Part shown: in pieces, positions 5,720 to 12,200 of the stretch | Numbering within the stretch: position 1 is the first letter of the stretch | Layout: each line of letters begins with the position of its first letter | Origin: Treponema sp. | GTDB taxonomy: Bacteria; Spirochaetota; Spirochaetia; Treponematales; Breznakiellaceae | DNA: 12,200 bases | NCBI GenBank assembly: GCA_009785045.1 | Contig: WQXC01000044.1 | Location: 1-12,200 of the forward strand | Reading direction: 5' to 3' | Notes under the pieces: generated by a model | What the model was told of the DNA's origin: nothing | Databases searched by the model: none | The model's input: the letters and a program-made list of their open reading frames with translations, nothing else | Program-made: the position numbers and the translations under genes

Positions 5720-8098
5720 CTACCGTGTTGAAGCTTCGCGGATTCGGCGCTGCTCCATTTCCTTTTTTAGTCCCAGTTCAAGAAGCTGGCTTACATCGAT
5801 AATAAGAGATACCGATCCGTCTCCCAATATCGAAGCTCCTGCGATTCCCGGAGAATTGGTAAACTGATCTCTTAACGGTTTGATAACAACATCTTCCTCA
5901 CCAATAAGACTGTCTACCATGAAGCCCATTTTTTTCTCTGCTGTTCCTACTATTACAATAAAGTGGAAATCAGAATCTTCCTCTGTTTTAATGCCAAACA
6001 AGCGGTTAAGACGCAGCAAGGAAATAACATCACTGCGAATATTGAATACTTCGTAATTGTCGATCTTTTTAATCTCTTCCGGTTTGATTCGCAAGCTTTC
6101 GATAACCGATGTAATCGGAATCGAATAGATTTCCGGTCCGACTCTGACCAACAACCCCTGAATAATTGCCAATGTTAGCGGCAATTTAATTGTAAACTTG
6201 GTTCCCTTACCGCGTTCCGAGTTGACAGTAACGGTACCGTTAAGGTCATCGATCTGGCGGCGTACTACGTCAAGACCAACACCGCGGCCGGAAATACTTG
6301 TTATCTGCTGAGCGGTTGAAAAACCAGGTTCAAATATCAAATTAAACGCTTCTATGTCTGTTAAAACCTTATTTGGACTGATAATTCCGCGTTCTACAGC
6401 TTTTGCCTTTACTTTCTCAACATCAATACCCTTGCCGTCGTCTCCGATTTCTATAACGATCATGTTGCCTTCGTTGGCGGCTTTTAACAGAACTGTGCCT
6501 TCTTCCGGCTTACCGGCAGCGAGCCGCTCTTCTACTGATTCAATACCATGGTCAATAGAGTTTCGCACTGAGTGCATAATCGGATCCAAAAGGTCTTCTA
6601 TTACAGATTTATCGAGTTCGGTATCTTCACCTTCGATAACCAGATGTATTTTTTTGTTAAGCGACTTTGAAAGATCGCGCACAAGACGCGGGAAACGGCT
6701 GAATATCTGACTGATCGGCACCATGCGAATGCGCATAACACCTTCCTGAAGTTCTCCGGTTATTCTGCCAAGGTTCTGCGAAGTTGAACGGAACTTTGCT
6801 ATACTGCTCTTAAACGATGTTTCAAAGCCGTCAAACATTGTAAAAATATCGCTGTAATTATCATTAATGTCTTTGCGCACATCTTTAATGGATTTGCCGT
6901 TTTGAATACTCTCAAGATACGCCGGCATACTGTCAAATAAATTCTTAATTTTTTCGCGGTACAGATTTTCCAATTCGCGGAGCTGGGCTGTAAGCACATT
7001 AAACTGCATGCTTATCTGATTAAAAGTTGCTTTAGTAATAACTGTTTCAGAAACAAGATTTAAAAGATCGTCGATTCGTTTTGAATCTACGCGCAGAATT
7101 GAACCTGCTTCTTTTCCGGCTTTTTTGGCATCCTCGGAACTTCTGTCAGAAGAACCTGCGCTTGATTTTGGCGCATCTGCAGCTTCAGCAGCAGGAGCGG
7201 GCGCAGCAGCAGGCGCAGAAGCTTGAGCAACAGGAGCAGCAGCAGGTTTTGGAGCAGGCGCAGGAGCTGCAGCTTTTACCGGCGTAATGTTGGAGATGTT
7301 TGTAACATCTGCATCAAGGCTTACATCCGGCAGGATACATGCTTTTTTTAATTTCTGTAAATCTTCCTGAGAAGCAATATAATAATCAACTGTCGGGAAA
7401 AAATTATCGCCGTAGAGCTGTTCAAAATCCGGAATCGTCCTAAGAACAGTTCCGTAACTTTTTAAAACGGCATAAACTTGTATACCGCCTACTGTATTCA
7501 TCAAACTGGTTTCGTCAAATTTTACTGATACTCTTAAAATTGGTAAGCCGCCGTCGACGGAATCCCTTAGTTCATCCAGTTCTCTTTCGGTAAGTCCCTG
7601 ATCACCTGCAGAAGCGGGAGCTGCTTTAACAGGAGCCGGAGCTGCAGCAACTGGAGCAGGAGCCGCAGCTTTAACAGGCGCTTTTGCAGCACCCTTAACC
7701 TGCGCTCCCATCAATGCCCGAAGTTTACCTTCGATCGCGGAAGTATCTTCGTTGTATATTGAACCGTTCATTCGTTGATCAAGCATTGCCTTGATAACGT
7801 CGATAGCCTGAAGCAAAGTATCGACGACACTTTCGTTAACTGAGATTTGATCCGAGCGGATTGCGTCAAACACATCTTCTACAAGATGGGTAAACTTAGA
7901 AAGCTCCATCATTTCCACAGTTGCGGATCCACCCTTAAGGGTATGAGCCGCACGGAAAATCTCATCCACAGCGTCTTTATTGGCGCCTTCGTTTTCAAGA
8001 ACCAATACGTTTTGTTCCAAAGTATCCACCTGCATTTGGGCTTCGCTGAAAAAATCCTTTAGGAGTTCCTCATTGTTGGGATCAAGATAATCACTCAT
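5720..8098 (-). CDS. cheA: Chemotaxis histidine kinase CheA, spirochaetal type
   Basis: This 792-residue kinase autophosphorylates on histidine and passes the phosphate to CheY in receptor arrays. The P1 HPt domain (about 5-130) has the site in RAAHTLKGGSA (His52). An Ala/Pro-rich linker (134-165) leads to a P2-like domain (186-265). A second Ala/Pro linker follows (273-312). The dimerisation P3 region spans about 333-460, roughly twice the usual length, with an inserted helical segment at 375-440. The P4 ATPase has the N box HSVRNSIDHGIE (509-520), G1 DDGKGID (553-559) and G2 GRGVGLD (604-610). The P5 CheW-like domain lies at about 640-775. I prefer the ATG at 8098 (MSDYLDPN) over an in-frame TTG at 8107, because the protein then begins as treponemal CheA does. 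No Shine-Dalgarno precedes it, and a promoter-like -10 ends seven bases upstream. First gene of the che unit. Confidence 0.97.
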   Translation of the reverse strand: MSDYLDPNNEELLKDFFSEAQMQVDTLEQNVLVLENEGANKDAVDEIFRAAHTLKGGSATVEMMELSKFTHLVEDVFDAIRSDQISVNESVVDTLLQAIDVIKAMLDQRMNGSIYNEDTSAIEGKLRALMGAQVKGAAKAPVKAAAPAPVAAAPAPVKAAPASAGDQGLTERELDELRDSVDGGLPILRVSVKFDETSLMNTVGGIQVYAVLKSYGTVLRTIPDFEQLYGDNFFPTVDYYIASQEDLQKLKKACILPDVSLDADVTNISNITPVKAAAPAPAPKPAAAPVAQASAPAAAPAPAAEAADAPKSSAGSSDRSSEDAKKAGKEAGSILRVDSKRIDDLLNLVSETVITKATFNQISMQFNVLTAQLRELENLYREKIKNLFDSMPAYLESIQNGKSIKDVRKDINDNYSDIFTMFDGFETSFKSSIAKFRSTSQNLGRITGELQEGVMRIRMVPISQIFSRFPRLVRDLSKSLNKKIHLVIEGEDTELDKSVIEDLLDPIMHSVRNSIDHGIESVEERLAAGKPEEGTVLLKAANEGNMIVIEIGDDGKGIDVEKVKAKAVERGIISPNKVLTDIEAFNLIFEPGFSTAQQITSISGRGVGLDVVRRQIDDLNGTVTVNSERGKGTKFTIKLPLTLAIIQGLLVRVGPEIYSIPITSVIESLRIKPEEIKKIDNYEVFNIRSDVISLLRLNRLFGIKTEEDSDFHFIVIVGTAEKKMGFMVDSLIGEEDVVIKPLRDQFTNSPGIAGASILGDGSVSLIIDVSQLLELGLKKEMEQRRIREASTR

Positions 8099-8105
8099 AT
8101 ATATC

Positions 8106-8134
8106 AATATCTAATAAAAAGAGGTAAAAGTCAA
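8106..8134 (-). promoter_or_regulatory. Probable cheA promoter
   Basis: The minus strand has TTGACT (8129-8134, 5/6) and GATATT (8106-8111, 4/6) with a 17-base spacer. The -10 ends seven bases before the ATG at 8098, which predicts a leaderless or nearly leaderless transcript. No flagellar sigma28-type GCCGATAA element is visible in the cheA upstream region. Confidence 0.5.
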
Positions 8135-8151
8135 TACAGAATATAGTTAAA

Positions 8152-8172
8152 TATGGAAGAATTTGCTCCATA
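8152..8172. promoter_or_regulatory. Short dyad between the divergent cheA and OMP promoters
   Basis: TATGGA (8152-8157) and TCCATA (8167-8172) form a six-base inverted repeat with a nine-base spacer. It lies between the two divergent promoters and could be an operator. At this size in AT-rich DNA it could equally be chance. Confidence 0.2.
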
Positions 8173-8213
8173 AATAGGAAAAATAACCATCTTTTGAAAA
8201 AAAGGCATAATAA

Positions 8214-8242
8214 TTGCATTGTTTTTAAAAAGGTATTAATAT
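8214..8242 (+). promoter_or_regulatory. Probable promoter of the OMP-mgtC-xseAB-mutL unit
   Basis: TTGCAT (8214-8219, 4/6) and TAATAT (8237-8242, 4/6) lie 17 bases apart, with seven bases between the -10 and the ATG at 8250. The spacing to the start codon matches that seen at cheA and the LRR gene. The region is very AT-rich, so other registers are possible. Confidence 0.45.
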
Positions 8243-8249
8243 ATATAGT

Positions 8250-9125
8250 ATGAAACGATTGTCTTTTCTTTATATTTGCTTAATATTACTTTTCTCGGGT
8301 TATATGGGACTTGGCGCCCTGGAACTGGAGATAACCGGGGGTGTTAATGGCTTAACTTATCACCCGGACAAGTCCAGATCATATACCGATACAGGCGACA
8401 CCTTTAATCCGTATCCTTTTGGCTTGGCAAATATAGGTTTAAGTCATGATATTTCCGAAGCTTTGGCGTTTAGCGTCTATATCAATAGAGATAATATCCA
8501 GCAAAATAGTATATATGCCAAACTTAAGTCAAGAACTGACTATTTTGGGTTCGAATTTGGCCCTTTTGTAGGAATAACCGATAATTTTGATGTTCCGGAT
8601 GCCGGAATTTCCGGAAGTTTGGAGTTTACCATCCCCGGAACTGCATTTATATTAGTTTCCGGCTTATCTACACTGGGTTCCCAATTTGAATTTACCAGTA
8701 ATAACCAGCGTGAAGCCGCAGAAGCCAAACTTGGGATATGGCTTGGAAGTACGATTATCTCATTTTCCGCAAATACAAGAAGTTTGACCAGGGAAAAAGA
8801 GGAATTCCTGGCTGTTACCGATTCATTAACCAGGCTTATGGGCAGCCTGGAGTTCTTTGCAAAAAATAAGGGTTTTTCCGGTAATTTTGACTTTGGATAT
8901 CAGACATATTCCAGGTTATATCAGAGGGGAAGACTGGAATTCTCCGATGAACTGAACTCATGGTTTGGAGGTTTTGGGATAAACTGCAAGCTATCGCAGC
9001 CTTTAAGGCTAAAGTTAGGGCTGGAAGTGCCATTCTTAATCGATAATGATGAACGCTTCTGCGTCACGCCTATTTTTTGGTTTTTATCCAGGGCATATGC
9101 AGGCCTTGTTTACTCTTTTAATTAA
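8250..9125 (+). CDS. Putative outer-membrane beta-barrel protein of treponemal type
   Basis: The 291-residue protein begins with a signal peptide (KRLSFLYICLILLFSG, probable cleavage after LGA at residue 23). The rest is rich in alternating hydrophobic and polar strands with aromatic ends, for example FGFEFGPFVGI and FSGNFDFGYQTYSRLY. It ends in YAGLVYSFN, close to the aromatic C-terminal strand signal of outer-membrane barrels. I do not recognise a named family, so porin, adhesin or structural roles are all open. No Shine-Dalgarno is seen next to the ATG; the nearest AAGG is 16 or more bases away and upstream of the likely transcription start. It heads a run of five plus-strand genes, and the MgtC-family gene starts five bases after its stop. 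Confidence 0.72.
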   Translation: MKRLSFLYICLILLFSGYMGLGALELEITGGVNGLTYHPDKSRSYTDTGDTFNPYPFGLANIGLSHDISEALAFSVYINRDNIQQNSIYAKLKSRTDYFGFEFGPFVGITDNFDVPDAGISGSLEFTIPGTAFILVSGLSTLGSQFEFTSNNQREAAEAKLGIWLGSTIISFSANTRSLTREKEEFLAVTDSLTRLMGSLEFFAKNKGFSGNFDFGYQTYSRLYQRGRLEFSDELNSWFGGFGINCKLSQPLRLKLGLEVPFLIDNDERFCVTPIFWFLSRAYAGLVYSFN

Positions 9126-9130
9126 CGCCG

Positions 9131-9583
9131 ATGGAAAACAGTATTTCTGAACTTGATATAGTTATCCGTCTTTGCCTGGCATTTCTCGCCGGCGGAATAA
9201 TAGGGATGGAACGATCCAGCCGCCGCCAGGTTGCCGGATTAAGAACTCACATACTTATCGCTATAGGCGCATGCTGCCTTATGCTGCTTTCAATTTGGAT
9301 GCCGCAGCAATACGGCGGCGACCCTGGAAGAATCGCAGCACAGGTTGTATCGGGCATGGGCTTTCTGGGAGCAGGCGCAATTATCCGCCTTGGTAAAAAT
9401 ATCAGGGGTTTGACTACAGCGGCATCCCTGTGGCTTACTGCAGGAATTGGCCTTGCCATAGGCGCCGGAATGTATATTGCTGCCCTTACTGCAGAAATCC
9501 TTGCACTTATTGCCTTAGTGGTGCTGAACCATCTTGAAAGAAAATTGTTTCCCGAAGATAATTGGAAAAAAGACGAACCTTAA
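9131..9583 (+). CDS. MgtC/SapB-family inner-membrane protein
   Basis: This 150-residue hydrophobic protein has the MgtC/SapB N-terminal domain. The signatures are GGIIGMERSSRRQVAGLRTH (21-40), GMGFLGAGAI (75-84) and RGLTTAASLWLTAGIGLAIG (92-111). Membrane helices lie at about 10-26, 40-56, 68-86, 97-114 and 117-134. The larger MgtC proteins of pathogens have an extra C-terminal cytoplasmic domain, which is absent here, so this is the short SapB-like form. Family members are linked to growth at low magnesium and, for MgtC, to inhibition of F1Fo ATP synthase; the function here is unproven. It begins five bases after the OMP stop with no Shine-Dalgarno, so translational coupling is likely. Confidence 0.9.
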   Translation: MENSISELDIVIRLCLAFLAGGIIGMERSSRRQVAGLRTHILIAIGACCLMLLSIWMPQQYGGDPGRIAAQVVSGMGFLGAGAIIRLGKNIRGLTTAASLWLTAGIGLAIGAGMYIAALTAEILALIALVVLNHLERKLFPEDNWKKDEP

Positions 9584-9595
9584 TACAGGGAAAGA

Positions 9596-10819
9596 ATGTA
9601 TTCACAACATACAGTAAGCGAGCTGCTGACTTACTTAACAGTAAGTCAGCTTACAGAGCAGATCCGCTTGAGCCTGGAAGGTTCATTCCCGGCTGTTTGC
9701 GTAGAAGGTGAAATCTCAAATTGCAGACCGGCAAGTTCCGGTCATCTTTATTTTAGCATGAAAGATTCCGGCGCAAAGATTGACGCCGTAATGTTTAAAA
9801 ACAGGTTAAGAACTTTAAACTTTGAGCCAAAAGACGGAATGCTTTTGCGTGTACGCGGAAGCCTTTCTGTATACGCTCCCCGCGGAACTTATTCCATTGT
9901 ATGCGAAGAAATGGAAATTGCGGGAGCAGGCGAAATTCTTGCTTTGCTGGAAAAAAGAAAACAGAAACTTGCCGCAGAAGGCCTCTTTGATGCAGAAAAA
10001 AAACTCCCTCTGCCCCGCTTTCCTGCAGTTGTTGGAGTTATTAGTTCTCCCACTGGAGCTGCGGTACGTGACATTTTAAACATACTTACAAGACGCGCGG
10101 CAGGAATAAAAATAATAATACTTCCTGCTCCTGTGCAGGGCAATGAAGCCGCGCCTCTTATTGCTGCGCGAATACGTCAGGCAAATCAATGGAAACTTGC
10201 AGATGTTTTAATCGTAGGAAGAGGCGGCGGCTCCCTGGAAGACCTCTTGCCTTTTTCCGAAGAAGATGTTGTACGCGCTGCTGCAGAATCCAAAATTCCT
10301 GTTGTAAGCGCGGTAGGCCACGAAATTGACTGGGCGTTATGTGATTTTGCAGCGGACTTAAGAGCGCCAACGCCATCTGCGGCTGCAGAATTGGTCAGCG
10401 AAAATTTTGTTGCAGTTTTAGATACTGTCCAAAAAACAGCAGAAGATATCTTTACTGCAATACAAACGCGCATGGAAAGAGCAAAACTTTTATTAAAACC
10501 TTTTGATCCGCAGGACATGGAGTACCGTATTCGTTCAATTCTGCAGCCGCGCCTTGTCCGCCTTGATGACGCAAAAGAAGAGCTGATTGCGGCAATGTCG
10601 GAAAATACAGAAGGTTTTAAAAACAGAATTGAACTGGCTGCTGCGGTTTTGGAAGCAGGAAGCCCAACTGCCGCAATGGAAAGGGGATTTTCGGTAGTAA
10701 CAGACAGCACTGGTAAAGTTGTGCGTAACGCCGGGAAGGTAAAAAAAGGCGATAAACTTGTTATTAAACCATTAAAAGGAAAAATAAGCGCAGTTGCAGA
10801 AAGCACCGCAGAAGACTAA
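9596..10819 (+). CDS. xseA: Exodeoxyribonuclease VII large subunit
   Basis: XseA is the catalytic subunit of exonuclease VII, which degrades single-stranded DNA from both ends in repair and recombination. The 407-residue protein has an N-terminal OB-fold domain (about 13-112; VEGEISN, SGHLYFSMKD, VRGSLSVYAPRGTY). The conserved catalytic core follows: GVISSPTGAAVRDI (147-160), VGRGGGSLEDLLPF (207-220), and VGHEIDWALCDF with RAPTPSAAAEL (240-266). A helical C-terminal part comes last. Length and motifs are normal. The N terminus carries an unusual nine-residue duplication (TVSEL at 6-10, TVSQL at 15-19). The ATG is preceded by AGGGA at 9587-9591, four bases away; no better start lies downstream before residue 55. 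It follows the MgtC gene by 12 bases and precedes xseB by 9. Confidence 0.97.
   Translation: MYSQHTVSELLTYLTVSQLTEQIRLSLEGSFPAVCVEGEISNCRPASSGHLYFSMKDSGAKIDAVMFKNRLRTLNFEPKDGMLLRVRGSLSVYAPRGTYSIVCEEMEIAGAGEILALLEKRKQKLAAEGLFDAEKKLPLPRFPAVVGVISSPTGAAVRDILNILTRRAAGIKIIILPAPVQGNEAAPLIAARIRQANQWKLADVLIVGRGGGSLEDLLPFSEEDVVRAAAESKIPVVSAVGHEIDWALCDFAADLRAPTPSAAAELVSENFVAVLDTVQKTAEDIFTAIQTRMERAKLLLKPFDPQDMEYRIRSILQPRLVRLDDAKEELIAAMSENTEGFKNRIELAAAVLEAGSPTAAMERGFSVVTDSTGKVVRNAGKVKKGDKLVIKPLKGKISAVAESTAED
9611..9651 (+). repeat. In-frame direct repeat with embedded inverted repeat at the start of xseA
   Basis: A 14-base element, ACAGTAAGNNAGCT, occurs at 9611-9624 and 9638-9651, offset by 27 bases (nine codons), with two mismatches. 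Within it, GCTGACTTAC (9625-9634) and GTAAGTCAGC (9641-9650) form a perfect ten-pair hairpin with a six-base loop. The hairpin begins 30 bases into the coding sequence and could affect ribosome loading on xseA mRNA. Confidence 0.8.
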
Positions 10820-10828
10820 GGAGTATAT

Positions 10829-11107
10829 ATGGCGAAAAAAGCAGTTTCGGCAGCGCCGGCAAAAGGCAGCAGCATGAAGGGATTTGAAGAACGGCTTGAA
10901 AGGCTGGAAAAACTTGGCGAACGAATCCGCAAAACAGATATTCCTCTGGACGAAGCGCTTGCGGCATTCGAAGAAGGTATTCGTCTTGCGCGTACTTTGG
11001 AAAAAGATTTAGAAAAAATTGAGAACCGTATAGAAGTATTAATGAATTCTACAGAAGCGCCTGCAGACGAATCGCCTGATTTAGAATTATTTAACACAGG
11101 AGAATAA
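10829..11107 (+). CDS. xseB: Exodeoxyribonuclease VII small subunit
   Basis: XseB is the small helical subunit that binds several copies per XseA and is needed for exonuclease VII activity. The family core is clear: FEERLERLEKLGERI (residues 19-33), the IPLDEALAAFEEGIRLAR segment (about 38-55), then the second helix through ENRIEVL. At 92 residues it is slightly longer than typical because of a Lys/Ala-rich N-terminal extension and an acidic C-terminal tail. A second in-frame ATG at 10874 (residue 16) would give the usual length. The ATG at 10829 is favoured by AAGGAG at 10818-10823, overlapping the xseA stop. The mutL start follows its stop by one base. Confidence 0.95.
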   Translation: MAKKAVSAAPAKGSSMKGFEERLERLEKLGERIRKTDIPLDEALAAFEEGIRLARTLEKDLEKIENRIEVLMNSTEAPADESPDLELFNTGE

Positions 11108-11108
11108 A

Positions 11109-12200
11109 GTGCCTGATAACAGCCGTATTTCCGTTCTTCCGCCGGAAGAAGCAAAACTCATTGCAGCAGGCGAAGTTGTAGACCGCCCTGCCGCGCTGGT
11201 GCGGGAATTTCTGGATAATGCAATAGATGCAGGCGCTTTAAATATAGAAATCTCCATTGATGAAGGCGGCTGTAAAAAGATTGAAGTATCCGATGACGGC
11301 GCAGGAATGAATCGTGAAGACTTGGAACTATGTCCGCTGACTCATGCTACAAGTAAAATTCGCAGCCTTAATGATTTAGACACCGCTTTAACGCTTGGTT
11401 TTCGCGGAGAAGCGCTGGCTGCAGCTTCTGCGGTTGCCCGCCTGGAAATACTTACCAGTACCGACGGCAGGGAGGCATGGCTTTTAGAAACAGGTCCCGG
11501 CGACAGTTATCAGCCGAAACTTGAACAGACTCGCAGAACAAAAGGCTCAACAGTAAGAGCGTTAAACCTTTTTGAAAGCATCCCTGCCCGGAAACGTTTT
11601 TTAAAAAGAGAAGGAAGCGAAGCCGCGCTTTGCCGCCAGGCATTTATCGACAAGGTGCTTGTTTTTAATAATATTAATTTCCGTTATCTGCAAGATGGTA
11701 AACTAAAAGATTTCCTGCCTGCGGTTGATACAAAAAAAGAAAGGTTTGCAGCGGCGCTGCTGGAAACCGGTACAGATTTTTTACACGAAATATATGTTAC
11801 AGGCGATGGTTTTTCCGCAGTTGTCGTTATTGGCGGTCCTGAACTTTACAGAAACGACAGGCGCCAGTTATTTATTTTTGCAAACGGAAGAAGAATAAAT
11901 GATTTTTCACTTATTCAGGCAATTGAATATGGATCCCAGGGGTGGTTTCCAAACGGAACTCATCCTATTGGAGCAGTATATGTAGAGATCGATCCGTCTC
12001 TTGCGGATTTTAACATTCATCCTGCAAAACGCGAAGTACGATTCCGTAACCCTGGCGCGATACATCATGTTATCTCCGGCGGAGTAAAAAGTTTTTTTCA
12101 CAGGAAAGAAGTCGCAAGGATTTCGAAAGAGTCCTCGCAGGAAGAGGAAAAAGAATTATTTGAAAGAGACTCTCACAGAAATATCGAAAATAAAGAAAAT
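11109..12200 (+). CDS. mutL: DNA mismatch repair protein MutL (N-terminal 364 residues, cut by window end)
   Basis: MutL links MutS mismatch recognition to strand removal, using a GHKL ATPase domain. The reading frame is open from the GTG at 11109 to the window edge. Conserved motifs are in order: IAAGEVVDRP (18-27), REFLDNAIDAG (32-42; Glu33 is the catalytic base position and Asn37 the magnesium ligand), DDGAGM (62-67), HATSKI (79-84), GFRGEALAA (97-105), ANGRRI and NIHPAKREVRF. These show an intact ATPase and transducer domain. The charged Ser/Glu/Lys tail at the window end is the start of the linker, so the C-terminal dimerisation domain, and whether it carries the endonuclease motif, cannot be seen. 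AGGAG (11098-11102), six bases before the GTG, fixes this start, which lies one base after the xseB stop. Confidence 0.96.
   Translation, partial: MPDNSRISVLPPEEAKLIAAGEVVDRPAALVREFLDNAIDAGALNIEISIDEGGCKKIEVSDDGAGMNREDLELCPLTHATSKIRSLNDLDTALTLGFRGEALAAASAVARLEILTSTDGREAWLLETGPGDSYQPKLEQTRRTKGSTVRALNLFESIPARKRFLKREGSEAALCRQAFIDKVLVFNNINFRYLQDGKLKDFLPAVDTKKERFAAALLETGTDFLHEIYVTGDGFSAVVVIGGPELYRNDRRQLFIFANGRRINDFSLIQAIEYGSQGWFPNGTHPIGAVYVEIDPSLADFNIHPAKREVRFRNPGAIHHVISGGVKSFFHRKEVARISKESSQEEEKELFERDSHRNIENKEN

Noticed and set aside
7081..7287. Gln/Leu-rich plus-strand frame opposite the CheA Ala/Pro linker
   Set aside because: It is the reverse-complement reading of low-complexity Ala/Pro codons in the CheA linker, not an independent gene.
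7139..7290. Possible short tandem repeat array from GCAGGAGC-like words
   Set aside because: The repetition comes from Ala/Pro codons in a disordered linker of CheA. Units are irregular, and there is no spacer pattern as in CRISPR.
8099..8107. In-frame TTG at 8107 as the cheA start
   Set aside because: It would add three residues, falls at the edge of the likely -10 box, and has no ribosome site. The ATG at 8098 gives the expected MSDYLDPN N terminus.
10186..10806. 206-residue minus-strand frame inside xseA
   Set aside because: It lies entirely opposite a well-conserved xseA. Its Ser/Ala-rich composition is what the reverse complement of the coding frame would give.
1..12200. A hidden defence, toxin-antitoxin or biosynthetic system
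   Set aside because: Every long frame is accounted for by chemotaxis, repair, tRNA modification or envelope genes. No small gene pair, nuclease cassette or array remained after these were assigned.

Overview
The window looks like a chromosomal segment of a spirochaete, most likely Treponema or a close relative. The evidence is the minus-strand chemotaxis block: a CheA with an enlarged dimerisation region, a CheW protein fused to a CheR-like methyltransferase domain, and the CheY-P phosphatase CheX. That combination is typical of spirochaetal (F2-class) chemotaxis. Secreted BspA-type leucine-rich repeats and a putative outer-membrane beta-barrel protein fit this assignment. Base composition is moderate to AT-rich. 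I see no insertion sequence, phage gene, CRISPR array or rRNA.

Layout. (1) Positions 84-1564, plus strand: a two-gene unit of a Sua5-type threonylcarbamoyl-AMP synthase and a flavodoxin-fold protein, overlapping by four bases. (2) Positions 1561-3636, minus strand: a five-helix membrane protein with an SH3-like C-terminal domain, ending at a strong terminator, followed by a separately promoted secreted leucine-rich-repeat protein. The latter converges on the flavodoxin gene so closely that one TTAA holds both stop codons. (3) Positions 3719-8098, minus strand: cheA, cheW-cheR-like fusion, cheX, then tRNA-Val(GAC) only 8 nt after cheX, closed by a hairpin terminator. No cheY is present here. 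(4) Positions 8250-12200, plus strand, divergent from cheA: putative outer-membrane protein, MgtC/SapB-family membrane protein, xseA, xseB and mutL (cut by the window end), with gaps of 1 to 12 nt, so probably one transcription unit.

How the genes work together. The che block supplies the kinase, the coupling protein and the phosphatase of a chemotaxis signalling array; receptors, CheY, a canonical CheR and CheB must lie elsewhere. XseA and XseB form exodeoxyribonuclease VII, and MutL is the mismatch-repair matchmaker, so the end of the plus-strand unit is a DNA-repair cluster behind two envelope genes.

The most interesting signal is in the gene starts. Genes that head transcription units (the LRR gene, cheA, the outer-membrane protein gene, perhaps sua5) have a -10-like hexamer only 4 to 8 nt before the ATG and no Shine-Dalgarno sequence, which suggests leaderless mRNAs. 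Most downstream genes in operons, and the membrane-protein gene, carry ordinary Shine-Dalgarno sites. I did not find a convincing undescribed multi-gene system; most genes belong to known families.
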